Counted from the first letter of the stretch, positions 9,468 through 17,748 are shown. The stretch is 40,522 bases of DNA from Bacteroidales bacterium (GCA_007132585.1 SLOJ01000220.1:1-40522); one strand, 5' to 3'. Program-made: numbers and translations. Notes: generated by a model from the sequence alone, not told the origin.

Positions 9468-9776
9468 CTTTTCTTTTTTTTATGTCTCCGAACTTACAAA
9501 AAAAATCTGTATAATTCGGAATAATGTTGTCGGATAAATAAATTTGTTCTATGAACGAAGCAAATATAGTAACAAAATATTACTATTCAAAGAAGAATCT
9601 GTCCTATAGGTAGTATTAAATTGTGGTTTAACCAACAATTCATTGCTATATAGCTAACCTTCAAATAAATACAGTGTCTGTTTTTGTTAAAATCTTTACT
9701 GACAATTGTTTATTTATATTAAGACTGATTATAAATAGGGATGTCAATGCGGTTTTAGGAAGAAAGATTACAGCAA
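9468..9776. other. 309-bp intergenic region between phosphatase and hybrid kinase
   Basis: This AT-rich region separates two minus-strand genes. It contains a two-part Bacteroidota promoter for the kinase (9561-9591) and an imperfect palindrome at 9620-9639 (ATTGTGGTTTAACCAACAAT), upstream of that promoter. I see no gene or convincing terminator for the phosphatase unit. Confidence 0.6.
9561..9591 (-). promoter_or_regulatory. Bacteroidota-type promoter of the hybrid histidine kinase
   Basis: Read on the minus strand, a TTTG box (9591-9588) is followed after exactly 19 nt by TATATTTG (9568-9561), matching both halves of the Bacteroidota consensus (TTTG, about 19-20 nt, TAnnTTTG). The start codon is 93 bp downstream. 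Confidence 0.5.
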
Positions 9777-10961
9777 TCAGATAAATTCCAGAGTTACTTC
9801 TTTAAGAAACTTTTCTTCGAGTAAAGAAGCTATTTTTTTTGCCACACTACGTCGAATTTCCAGTTCAACCGGCAGATTAGGGTCCTGATGGGCAACGTTT
9901 ATAGCTGTACCAATGCATAGGTATATTTCATCACTTTCAAGCAGCAGTTTAATAATGCTATCGGCAGGTCCCTTGCCCAGCTCCGTTCGATCATTATATT
10001 TTTCAAGTATTCCGGATACTTTGCTTAATGTAAGAATTCCTTCGGTAACAAGTTCAACTCCTTCCATATGAGAAATAGGGGGAAGATCGTGGTCATCAAA
10101 CTCAAGCGTATCCTCGATGGGAAGGTTTAGTTTTTCTGAAATAATATCGGCAGTAGTACCTCCGCAAATAATCTTTTTGCCTTTAAAGTCTTTAACTTTG
10201 TTACCCAGATACTCATCTTTTTCTTTATCAAATGGAGGCCCTGAGCAAAGAAGCAATTTTCTGGGCTCACGAAAGTACACCACAACAGTGCTTATGTCAT
10301 CTTTTGATTGATATTCATCATTAGTGTGGGCGCGGTTAACAATTACCGATGCAAGTTTTGTTGCCGAAATATCCGGATGAGATGTGATTTGAGATAATAC
10401 CATATCGCGTGTATTCTCCCATCCGAAACCAAGCAGGTATTTGCCTTTTCCCAGGCCGCTCTGAGTTATTCCATCTGTAAGCATTATTATCCGGTCCTCC
10501 TTTAATGCCTTGAATGAGCATGCTTGTATTTCATTACTCCTTTTATCCTGGCTGTCAATTTTTATGGTATGCCAGTCAGGCTTAAGTTCTTCTTCATTAC
10601 GCACAATAATGCATTGAGGATTATCATAATTGATTATGGTTGTTTGACCATTATCTTCAATATCAATAATAGTAAATGTGGCATAGCTTATTTTTCTTTC
10701 ACTGCAAACCGGAAGGGTATTCATAATGATTTCAGCAATTTTATGCACATCTTTATGTTCGGCAGTAAAATTTATTGCCATGGTGGCGGTAAGTGTGGCA
10801 AGCAAATTAGCTTTTACACCATGGCCCATCCCATCCGACAATACCACTACTGTTCTGTTCTCTTCCTTAATCTTTCGTGTAAGAAAAACATCTCCGCAAA
10901 TACGCTCACCGATATGGTTTTTCTGCAATACACCAACTTCTATGAAAAAGGAATTATCCAT
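9777..10961 (-). CDS. SpoIIE-family protein phosphatase with extra C-terminal domain
   Basis: The first ~230 of 394 residues form a PP2C/SpoIIE serine/threonine phosphatase domain with metal-binding motifs VVLSDGMGHG 39-48, MLTDGITQSG 160-169 and KDDISTVVVYF 220-230. Such phosphatases usually dephosphorylate regulatory proteins, for example anti-anti-sigma factors. The remaining ~160 residues (232-394) form a second domain that I do not recognise, with KKIICGGTTADIIS 262-275 and MEGVELVTEGILTLS 299-313. The gene follows the PAS-type sensory hydrogenase with a 59-nt gap. SpoIIE-type phosphatases next to group C [FeFe]-hydrogenases are a known association, so it is the likely output of that sensor. 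Its target is not visible in the window. Confidence 0.85.
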   Translation of the reverse strand: MDNSFFIEVGVLQKNHIGERICGDVFLTRKIKEENRTVVVLSDGMGHGVKANLLATLTATMAINFTAEHKDVHKIAEIIMNTLPVCSERKISYATFTIIDIEDNGQTTIINYDNPQCIIVRNEEELKPDWHTIKIDSQDKRSNEIQACSFKALKEDRIIMLTDGITQSGLGKGKYLLGFGWENTRDMVLSQITSHPDISATKLASVIVNRAHTNDEYQSKDDISTVVVYFREPRKLLLCSGPPFDKEKDEYLGNKVKDFKGKKIICGGTTADIISEKLNLPIEDTLEFDDHDLPPISHMEGVELVTEGILTLSKVSGILEKYNDRTELGKGPADSIIKLLLESDEIYLCIGTAINVAHQDPNLPVELEIRRSVAKKIASLLEEKFLKEVTLEFI

Positions 10962-11020
10962 GAAACAAAATTTGTTTAGATCTTTATTCTGAGATTGACT
11001 TTTTATGGTTTACAAAGAGA

Positions 11021-12877
11021 TTAGTCATTTTTCTTAACCTTTTTGTAGGTTTCTATGATAGAGTTGAGCATTTTTTCGGTACTTGATGCACCCTCACCCA
11101 GAGAAAAAGCTATCTGTTGTACCATCTTCAGGTTTTCGTCAATTACCTCGGTTACCCGGTTAATAATCTCCTCTTGTCTTACTTCGGCCACATACATATC
11201 GCGGAAAACAGCTCCCGCAATTTTATTGGGCTTTAGCGAGAAAACGCTTATGTTCAGTAACCCTTCATTAAAGTTTATATCTCTTCCGAGAATATTTTCA
11301 TCCTTCTGAAGCACGTAATTGAAAAGGTTGTAAATATTATAGGGTAGTAGTGTTTTTAAATCCGCTCCAATGAGTCCGGGTATTACTTCATTTATCATTT
11401 CGGCATCTTCACCTAAAGTATTAATAAATGAACTGTTTGATTCAATCACTTTAAGATTCTCATCAACAATAACCACAGCCGATGGAAGGTTATGCAACAG
11501 TGAAGAAATGGTTTCTGACTGGGTTTTTATTTTTTGATTATCTGTTTTAAGAAGTTTTTCATTTTCTTCCAGTTCCTTCCGGTTTTTTCTTAGCTTTTCA
11601 TTGTTGGCTTTTAGCGTTTTAATGAAATCCTGTTTGTTTTTAAGTGAATAGGTCAGGCACGTATCGGGTTTAGCCAGGCCTTGACTAACAGAAACGGCAA
11701 AATCGCGGCAGCTTCTGAACCCACAGGCGTTGCAAGATGATTTTTCATCAACTGATTTATCAACAGACTTAAGTATTTCTTCAATTTTTTCATCTGAAGG
11801 AATTTCAAGTCGTTGATCATCTGAGGTGAATGTCCGTGAAAGATCAAGATCTGAGAAGTAACTCATATCTTTTTCCCATTTTTTCTTATCAAAATTTTTC
11901 AACCTTTTTTTGGCATAGTCGATCACAAGTGTTTTCCTCAAAAACTTTCGGTTATCGGGTGTGGTTCCCGGGCCCATAAGACAGCCTTTATTGTAAAACA
12001 AATTGAAGTGTTTTTTCAATACTTCGGGTCCCTGACTGAATTCATCGATGGCATCCATTATATTAAATTTTCCATCGGTAGTAAGCACTGGTGATTCCAT
12101 CATATTTTCCGATATACCAGCAGCAGTTAAAATACCCTTACTCAGGGGGTAAAGTGATCCAAGATAACCTATGGGCTCATCAAAATCAGAATATTCAACC
12201 GTTGATTCCTTTATGTTTTTCTCATGAAACATTTGCCGCAATTCATGGAAAGTAAGCACTGCATCCACTTTTCTATTTCCTTTATGTCTGTTTGCTTCAT
12301 CTTTTGCCGAAACACATGGACCGATATAAACTACTCCAATATCAAGGCCAAATTTCTTTCTTACTACCATGGCAGTGGCCGTCATAGGTGTTACAATCGG
12401 ACTTAGATTGGTTGCCATTTCAGGATAAAATTTCTCTACATAAGACACAATTGACGGGCAATTTGCACTGATGTAATACTTTCCTTTAAAATTCGTAAAC
12501 AATTTATGGTATTCTTTTGCCACCAGATCTACACCAAATGAAACTTCATTCACGTAATTAAAACCCAGGGTTCGTATCATGTCTACGAATCTTATGTAAT
12601 CGGTAATATCAGGAAATTCACCACTGATGCTTGGATCAACAATTGCAGCTATCTTTTTTTCTGATTCAAGAAGTTTGAACGTGTCAGCGATTGAACTGGC
12701 GTATGATACGGCATTTACTGGGCAAACATTTAAACAGCTTCCGCATCCTATGCATCTGTCATGGTTAATCTCAGGGTTTTCATTATGTTTCGATACTGTA
12801 ATGGCCTGTACAGGACAAGCCCTGATACATGCATGGGATTGGTTACATTTTTCAAGATCAATATTTATCAGTTGCAT
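11021..12877 (-). CDS. hydS: Sensory [FeFe]-hydrogenase (group C-like, HydS type) with PAS domain
   Basis: This 618-residue cytosolic protein combines two N-terminal ferredoxin-type motifs, a hydrogenase H-cluster domain (about 75-345), a CxxCG-type 4Fe-4S domain (Cys382, 385, 390, 407), a coiled coil (about 411-460) and a PAS domain (about 455-560). This is the architecture of group C putative H2 sensors. The H-cluster motifs are non-catalytic in style: ISANCP 136-141 has Asn in place of the proton-relay Cys, followed by IGPC 185-188. In the third motif the first cysteine ligand is replaced by Tyr295 (FYNKGC), leaving only Cys299. The first ferredoxin motif also lacks one cysteine (Cys11, Ser14, Cys17, Cys21), while the second is complete (Cys42, 45, 48, 52). 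It lies between a small ferredoxin and the SpoIIE phosphatase in one leftward unit. Whether it holds an intact H-cluster is open. Confidence 0.88.
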   Translation of the reverse strand: MQLINIDLEKCNQSHACIRACPVQAITVSKHNENPEINHDRCIGCGSCLNVCPVNAVSYASSIADTFKLLESEKKIAAIVDPSISGEFPDITDYIRFVDMIRTLGFNYVNEVSFGVDLVAKEYHKLFTNFKGKYYISANCPSIVSYVEKFYPEMATNLSPIVTPMTATAMVVRKKFGLDIGVVYIGPCVSAKDEANRHKGNRKVDAVLTFHELRQMFHEKNIKESTVEYSDFDEPIGYLGSLYPLSKGILTAAGISENMMESPVLTTDGKFNIMDAIDEFSQGPEVLKKHFNLFYNKGCLMGPGTTPDNRKFLRKTLVIDYAKKRLKNFDKKKWEKDMSYFSDLDLSRTFTSDDQRLEIPSDEKIEEILKSVDKSVDEKSSCNACGFRSCRDFAVSVSQGLAKPDTCLTYSLKNKQDFIKTLKANNEKLRKNRKELEENEKLLKTDNQKIKTQSETISSLLHNLPSAVVIVDENLKVIESNSSFINTLGEDAEMINEVIPGLIGADLKTLLPYNIYNLFNYVLQKDENILGRDINFNEGLLNISVFSLKPNKIAGAVFRDMYVAEVRQEEIINRVTEVIDENLKMVQQIAFSLGEGASSTEKMLNSIIETYKKVKKND

Positions 12878-12911
12878 GTTTTTTACTTTACCTGGTTTAA
12901 GCTGAAGTAAT

Positions 12912-13184
12912 TTATGATGATGAAGAATTTAAAAGTTTCTCTGCCAGCAAATCGGTAAGATTTTCATCATTTACATTGATAATTACTTCTTCATTGATTT
13001 TCATAACAGGTCCTTTATCGCATTTCGACATGCAATGTGCGCCTTTGAGAGTTACCTCGTCTTCCAGTTTTTGTTCTTTCAAAAAATCCTGGATCATGCG
13101 CACAAGATTTCTGTTGCCCCTCGAGAAACAACTACTTCCCATGCATATGACTATTGTGTGAGGTTTTTGGGTCATGATATCCAT
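12912..13184 (-). CDS. Thioredoxin-like [2Fe-2S] ferredoxin, hydrogenase-associated
   Basis: This 90-residue protein has the thioredoxin-like [2Fe-2S] ferredoxin fold found as HydC/NuoE C-terminal domains and as stand-alone proteins in [FeFe]-hydrogenase operons. Its four cysteine ligands are Cys14 and Cys19 (CMGSSC) and Cys51 and Cys55 (CMSKC). It is the first gene of the leftward sensor unit, 34 bp ahead of the sensory hydrogenase, facing hydCBA across the divergent intergenic region. It is probably an electron carrier to or from the sensor. The true start may be Met4 (13175), because neither ATG has a clear ribosome-binding site. Confidence 0.85.
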   Translation of the reverse strand: MDIMTQKPHTIVICMGSSCFSRGNRNLVRMIQDFLKEQKLEDEVTLKGAHCMSKCDKGPVMKINEEVIINVNDENLTDLLAEKLLNSSSS

Positions 13185-13429
13185 TTATTTTTCAGCTTCT
13201 GAAAAGCTTTTTTCTTTCAATCTGAAATGCAAATTTATTTCCTGGAATATCAGAATTGAAGTATCTGTTTTCTATTTAAGAACAAAAATAAAGATTTGTA
13301 ATGATATAAGAGGTTAATTTGGTAACATCTTAAGCTTTATGTTGCTTCTTCATAATTAATCTAAATAACATTAAGCATTTTATCCTGATTATATGCCAGT
13401 TACATTAGGTCCAGAAGTTATTTTTTGGT

Positions 13430-13437
13430 TATATTTG
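13430..13437 (+). promoter_or_regulatory. Possible hydCBA promoter -7 element (TATATTTG)
   Basis: TATATTTG matches the Bacteroidota TAnnTTTG consensus and lies 108 bp before the hydC start. The -33 position lacks a clear TTTG. A start near 13444 would place the Rex-like site downstream, in the leader. Confidence 0.35.
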
Positions 13438-13519
13438 TGGTTATGGAAAACAGGGTTATTTCGTGTTAAAGCAATAAAAAATCAAAAATTTTTTTTATTT
13501 CCCTGATTTGTTCCTATTA

Positions 13520-13537
13520 TTGTTAAAAAATTAGCAG
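13520..13537. promoter_or_regulatory. Candidate Rex operator upstream of hydC
   Basis: TTGTTAAAAAATTAGCAG matches the general Rex consensus TTGTTAA-N4-TTAACAA at 12 of 14 defined positions, with a perfect left half. It ends 8 bp before the hydC start codon. A rex gene lies in the same cluster (21354-21992), and hydrogenase genes are classic Rex targets. Occupancy is inferred. Confidence 0.5.
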
Positions 13538-13545
13538 CCTAAATC

Positions 13546-14028
13546 ATGGACACTAAATTAAGTTCCATTTTTGAAAATTATCCCAATAAACAAAGGGATG
13601 ATCTCATACCTCTTTTGCACAGCATTCAGGATCAGTTTGGCTATTTATCGGAAGAGTTTATCATTGAAGTAGGCAATTATCTTAATATTTCGGTAAATAA
13701 AATTTATGGTGTTGCTACCTTTTATGATAATTTTCGTTTTGGCCCCAAAGGTAAGTTTCATATAAGACTTTGTCACGGTACTGCCTGTCATGTTGCTGGT
13801 TCTTCAAATATTCTTTCAGAACTGGAAAAACTTCTCCGAATAAGCAATGGAGAAACAGACAAAAACGGTTTGTTTAGCCTTGAAGTTGTTTCTTGTATAG
13901 GCGCCTGTGGACTGGCACCACTGATTGAGATCAACGAAGAATATTTCTCACAATTAACAACCGAATCCTTAAAAGACATTCTGAACCATTTCAGGGAAAA
14001 CCATAATAGTATTTATGAAGATCAATGA
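13546..14028 (+). CDS. hydC: [FeFe]-hydrogenase subunit HydC (NuoE-like, [2Fe-2S])
   Basis: This 160-residue NuoE/HndA-type subunit belongs to the soluble trimeric [FeFe]-hydrogenase. It has an N-terminal helical domain (about 1-70) and a thioredoxin-like fold with the four ligands of one [2Fe-2S] cluster: Cys76, Cys81 (CHGTAC), Cys117 and Cys121 (CIGAC). The segment YGVATFYDNF 54-63 is typical of NuoE. It is the first gene of the rightward unit and overlaps hydB by 14 bp, indicating translational coupling. The subunit probably passes electrons to or from the flavin subunit. Transcription is likely under Rex control through the site just upstream. Confidence 0.95.
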   Translation: MDTKLSSIFENYPNKQRDDLIPLLHSIQDQFGYLSEEFIIEVGNYLNISVNKIYGVATFYDNFRFGPKGKFHIRLCHGTACHVAGSSNILSELEKLLRISNGETDKNGLFSLEVVSCIGACGLAPLIEINEEYFSQLTTESLKDILNHFRENHNSIYEDQ

Positions 14029-15964
14029 TCGAAATGCGGTAAAAGAATTCCTCGTAAAAAAGGTTTTAAGAAATCCTGATCGTGATAAGGATACTGATAT
14101 CAGTAAACAACTCTCTCAGATAGGTCGCGACAGGATAACAAAACCACTCATTTATGTGGGTACATCTACCTGTGCTATTGCAGCAGGTGCTCAGAAAACA
14201 CATGATGCAATTGCAAAATACCTTACTGATTCGCATCATGATGTTGATCTTGTAAAAGGAGGTTGTGTGGGTTTTTGTAAAGCAGAACCATTGGTTGATG
14301 TCCAGTTGCCTGGTAAAGCACGCATTTCTTTCGGAAATATCAAAGCAGATATGGTTCCTGAGCTGCTGGATGAGATACTGAATAATCATGTGCCAACTGA
14401 TATGGTGCTTGGGCAATACCGAAGTGCTGTTCATCAGCCATGGGATAACGTATATTTCCTTGATGAGCTTGATTTTAACAAGCATCAGAAAAAAATACTG
14501 ATGGCTAATTGTGGCATCATTGATCCGGTTTCAGTTTCAGAATACATTGCAAGGGGGGGCTATCAGGCATTTGCAGATACCATAACCCGATATACGCCTT
14601 CGCAGGTATGTGATCTGGTTGAAGAAAGCATGCTTGCGGGTAGAGGAGGAGGTGCTTATATTGCAGGTAAAAAGTGGAAAATATCGCTCAATACGGTCAG
14701 CGATCAAAAGTATTTTGTTTGCAATGCAGTTGAAAGCGACCCCGGTAGTTACATGAATCGGGTAATAATGGAAAGTGATCCGCACCAGCTTATTGAAGCT
14801 ATCCTTATAGCATCATATGCTATTGGAGCTTCCAAAGCTTTTATTTTTACCCGTCGCGAGTTTCCCCTTGCCATTGAACGGTTAAATCAAGCTCTTAAGG
14901 AAGCCGATGAATATGGTGTTCTGGGACATAATATTTTTGATTCGGGTGTAAATATTGACATTGTAGTAAAGGAGGGAGCGCGAGCCTTTGTTTGTGGTGA
15001 AGAAACAGCACTTAATAACAGTATCGAAGGAAAACGTGCAATGCCGGTTTCCAAACCACCATTTCCGGCCATAAAAGGTTTATGGAATAAACCTACCATA
15101 GTAAATAACCTTGAAACGATTATCAATGTGCCTATGATCATGAAAAATGGTCCTGATTGGTTTAAAGGCATTGGCAATGAGAAAAGCAAGGGAACAAAAT
15201 TGTTTACATTAAGTGGTAAGGTAAAAAACTATGGCACTATCGAAGTGGAGATGGGAATTAGTTTCAGAGATATAGTATACAAAATTGGTGGTGGTATAAA
15301 AGATAAGCAGGATTTTAAAGCTATTATACTGGGAATTAACAGTGGTAGTTATGTAACAGAAAAAACACTGGATACCTTAGTTGACTTTGATGCACTGAAA
15401 CAAATCGGATCTGCCCTTGGAAGCGGTGCATGTGTTGTTGTTGACAAGAACTCCTGTATGCTGGATCTTGCCAAGTTTTTTACACGGTTTTTTAAAAATG
15501 AAAGTTGTGGAAAGTGTATTCCATGTCGCGAGGGAACCGCACGTATGCTTGAAATAGTTGAAACAGCTACCCGTAAACCTGAAAAAGAAAATTCTTTTCA
15601 AACCCTTGAACGCTTTAAAGGAATTATGCAGTTAAAGGGTATGGCTGACGTTATGAAGGATACCAGCCTGTGTTCGCTCGGAAAATCTGCTCCAAATGCT
15701 ATACTGAATACCCTTGCCAATTTTAAGTCGGAATTTGATGCACATGTTTTTGAAAGAAAATGTCCGGCAGGTGTTTGCCGCGATTTAAAAACCTACACGA
15801 TAGATGTTGATATGTGCACAGGATGCACTGCATGTTTTAAAAAGTGTCCGGTAGATGCAATTATAGGCACGCCAAGGCAACCACATTTTATTGTTCAGGA
15901 TAAATGCATTGCCTGCAATGCATGTTATGAGGTATGTAAGTTTAATGCTGTATTAGTGGAATAA
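14015..15964 (+). CDS. hydB: [FeFe]-hydrogenase subunit HydB (NuoF-like flavoprotein)
   Basis: At 649 residues this has the full HydB layout: a thioredoxin-like [2Fe-2S] domain (about 44-125; Cys53, Cys84, Cys88 visible), the NuoF-type FMN/NADH domain (about 150-480), the N3-type 4Fe-4S site (ESCGKCIPC, Cys498/501/504, plus Cys553) and a C-terminal 2x[4Fe-4S] ferredoxin domain (Cys601/604/607/611 and Cys631/634/637/641). It should oxidise or reduce NAD(P)(H) and ferredoxin for hydrogenase turnover. CGEETAL 327-333 and VNNLET 363-368 are kept. The FMN loop, normally GRGGAGFPTGLKW, reads GRGGGAYIAGKKW (209-221), and the normal NADE motif reads NAVE (237-240). Flavin or nucleotide use may therefore differ from characterised HydB. 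It overlaps hydC by 14 bp and hydA follows after 13 bp. Confidence 0.93.
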   Translation: MKINDRNAVKEFLVKKVLRNPDRDKDTDISKQLSQIGRDRITKPLIYVGTSTCAIAAGAQKTHDAIAKYLTDSHHDVDLVKGGCVGFCKAEPLVDVQLPGKARISFGNIKADMVPELLDEILNNHVPTDMVLGQYRSAVHQPWDNVYFLDELDFNKHQKKILMANCGIIDPVSVSEYIARGGYQAFADTITRYTPSQVCDLVEESMLAGRGGGAYIAGKKWKISLNTVSDQKYFVCNAVESDPGSYMNRVIMESDPHQLIEAILIASYAIGASKAFIFTRREFPLAIERLNQALKEADEYGVLGHNIFDSGVNIDIVVKEGARAFVCGEETALNNSIEGKRAMPVSKPPFPAIKGLWNKPTIVNNLETIINVPMIMKNGPDWFKGIGNEKSKGTKLFTLSGKVKNYGTIEVEMGISFRDIVYKIGGGIKDKQDFKAIILGINSGSYVTEKTLDTLVDFDALKQIGSALGSGACVVVDKNSCMLDLAKFFTRFFKNESCGKCIPCREGTARMLEIVETATRKPEKENSFQTLERFKGIMQLKGMADVMKDTSLCSLGKSAPNAILNTLANFKSEFDAHVFERKCPAGVCRDLKTYTIDVDMCTGCTACFKKCPVDAIIGTPRQPHFIVQDKCIACNACYEVCKFNAVLVE

Positions 15965-15977
15965 TTTTAATCCGTAT

Positions 15978-17699
15978 ATGAGTTTTAACATTCAAGTAAA
16001 TAACAAACCTGTTGAGGTACACGAAGGTGAAATACTATTGAATGCCTTGCGCAGAAATGGTATTAAAATTCCTACTTTGTGCTATATGCATGGTTTTACG
16101 CCATCCGGTGCCTGCAGACTATGCGTCGTGGAGATAGATGGGAAAAGAGATCTTGTAACGTCCTGCGCTTATCCCGTTGAACCGGAAATGGTTGTAAAAA
16201 CCAATTCTGCAAGGGTAATAAAAGCCAGAAAGTCACTGGTAGAAATGTTGCTTTCCAATCATCCCGATGATTGCTTGTATTGCGAGCGCAACGGTAATTG
16301 CGAATTGCAATGGCTTGCCGAAGAAATGAATATTAAAGAGAGAAAATATTTCAGCAGCAAGCGTTCTGATAAACGTGATCATTCCAGCCCGAGTGTTTAT
16401 CGCGATCCTGCAAAGTGTATTCTTTGCAGCAGATGTGTAAGGGTTTGTGAAGAAGTTCAACTGGTTACAGCTATAGAGTTTATTTCCAGGGCTGATAAAA
16501 CTTCTGTAAATTCAGCTTTCAGCAAAGGACTCAATATTTCAAGTTGTATCAATTGCGGACAATGTATAATGGTTTGCCCTACCGGGGCACTTGTTGATAT
16601 TTCTCATATTGAGAAGGTGCAATCTGCTCTGGCAAGTGACAAAAAATACCCTGTAGCTTTTTTGTCACCCGCTTTTGTGGCATCCGTGTCCGATCATTTC
16701 AATTTAAAACCCTCTGATAAACCTGCAGGATTAATTATTGCAGCATTAAAAAATATGGGTTTCAGAAAAGTTTATGATCTGGGTTGGGCAGTGGATATGA
16801 ATATTCACCTTGAAGCTTCGCTATTGCTGGAAAGGAGTAAGAAAAAAGATACTGTTACTCCATTGTTTTCTTCCTGTTGTCCTGCCTGGATTAAATACGC
16901 TGAAGAATTTGTTCCGGAAATGATCTCCGATATCTCAACGGTTAAATCGCCTCAACAGTTGATGGGTTATATAGTTAAGAATCACGAAAAAGCTGAGGCA
17001 GAAAAGAAAAAACAGCAGCTATATACAGTTTCCCTGATGGCTTGTGTTGCCAATAAATTTGAAGGCTCAAGGGAGGGAAATACACGTAAGGGTGAATCGG
17101 AAGTTGATGCTACTTTAACCATCAGGGAGTTTCTGAAAATGCTGCGTAGTTATGGCATAAACTTACTTCGCTTTGATCCGGTTATCGCTGATAATCCTTT
17201 TGATCACTCATCTGCAGCCGGCTATCAGGTATCTTATTCAGGGGGTAAAGCTGAAGCCGTAGCCATGCATTTAAATCATCTGATAAACGGAGAGAAAAAA
17301 AACGGGCCTAAATTCACCCCACCTAAAAATCCCGGTAGTAAAAAAGAAGTTAAACTTTCAATTGGAAAACAGGAGTTTGGTTTTGCATGGGTAAGCGGAA
17401 TAGGAGAAGCACAAAAATATTTTGATCAGCTTGTAACTGAAAAAAGAAAAGACATTCATTACGTAGAGGTAATGGCTTGTCCGGGCGGTTGCGCTGGAGG
17501 AGGAGGACAACCCGTTTATTATTTCCAGGATAAACACAAAGCACGCAAAAAAACAGGTCAGGATCTTGAAAAAAGTCTAAAATCCCGAAAACCATCCCAA
17601 AACATACATATGTTGGAGTATTTGAATGTTCGTTTGGCTCGCAAAGAAGAAAAAGATGTATTACAAACCCGCTTCAAACAAAGAGATGTGATAAAATAA
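15978..17699 (+). CDS. hydA: [FeFe]-hydrogenase catalytic subunit HydA (M3 architecture)
   Basis: This 573-residue subunit carries the H-cluster that interconverts protons and H2. An N-terminal [2Fe-2S] domain (Cys35, 46, 49, 63) is followed by a His-ligated 4Fe-4S cluster (His95, Cys99, 102, 108), two ferredoxin clusters (Cys147/150/153/157 and Cys190/193/196/200) and the H domain (about 225-553). H-cluster motifs are FSSCCPAW 297-304 (relay Cys300, ligand Cys301), LMACVANKFE 353-362 (ligand Cys356) and EVMACPGGCAGGG 497-509 (Cys501, Cys505). All ligands are present, but the second motif differs from MPCxxKxxE: Pro is Ala355, and the lysine that contacts a cyanide ligand in CpI is Asn359. 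The first motif has Ser for Thr. It follows hydB by 13 bp and is the third subunit of the HydABC complex. Confidence 0.93.
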   Translation: MSFNIQVNNKPVEVHEGEILLNALRRNGIKIPTLCYMHGFTPSGACRLCVVEIDGKRDLVTSCAYPVEPEMVVKTNSARVIKARKSLVEMLLSNHPDDCLYCERNGNCELQWLAEEMNIKERKYFSSKRSDKRDHSSPSVYRDPAKCILCSRCVRVCEEVQLVTAIEFISRADKTSVNSAFSKGLNISSCINCGQCIMVCPTGALVDISHIEKVQSALASDKKYPVAFLSPAFVASVSDHFNLKPSDKPAGLIIAALKNMGFRKVYDLGWAVDMNIHLEASLLLERSKKKDTVTPLFSSCCPAWIKYAEEFVPEMISDISTVKSPQQLMGYIVKNHEKAEAEKKKQQLYTVSLMACVANKFEGSREGNTRKGESEVDATLTIREFLKMLRSYGINLLRFDPVIADNPFDHSSAAGYQVSYSGGKAEAVAMHLNHLINGEKKNGPKFTPPKNPGSKKEVKLSIGKQEFGFAWVSGIGEAQKYFDQLVTEKRKDIHYVEVMACPGGCAGGGGQPVYYFQDKHKARKKTGQDLEKSLKSRKPSQNIHMLEYLNVRLARKEEKDVLQTRFKQRDVIK

Positions 17700-17748
17700 A
17701 CAGGCGAAATTATCTGCGGGTAATTTTTATAAACTAGGTATAGCATAT

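Larger units (their letters stand above)
13185..13545. other. 361-bp divergent regulatory region between hydrogenase units
   Basis: This gene-free, AT-rich region separates the leftward sensor unit from rightward hydCBA. It contains a Rex-like operator at 13520-13537 and a TATATTTG element at 13430-13437 for the rightward unit. Minus-strand TAAATTTG (13230-13237) and TATTTTTG (13283-13290) could serve the leftward unit but lack good -33 boxes. An A/T-only inverted repeat lies at 13473-13499. Confidence 0.6.

Noticed and set aside
9686-9702. A second Rex-like site (TTGTTAA followed by TTTACTG)
   Set aside because: The right half has three mismatches to TTAACAA, and the neighbouring genes are not typical Rex targets.
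13473-13499. A/T-only inverted repeat as a terminator or operator
   Set aside because: It is made only of A/T runs, and such repeats are expected by chance in this AT-rich region.
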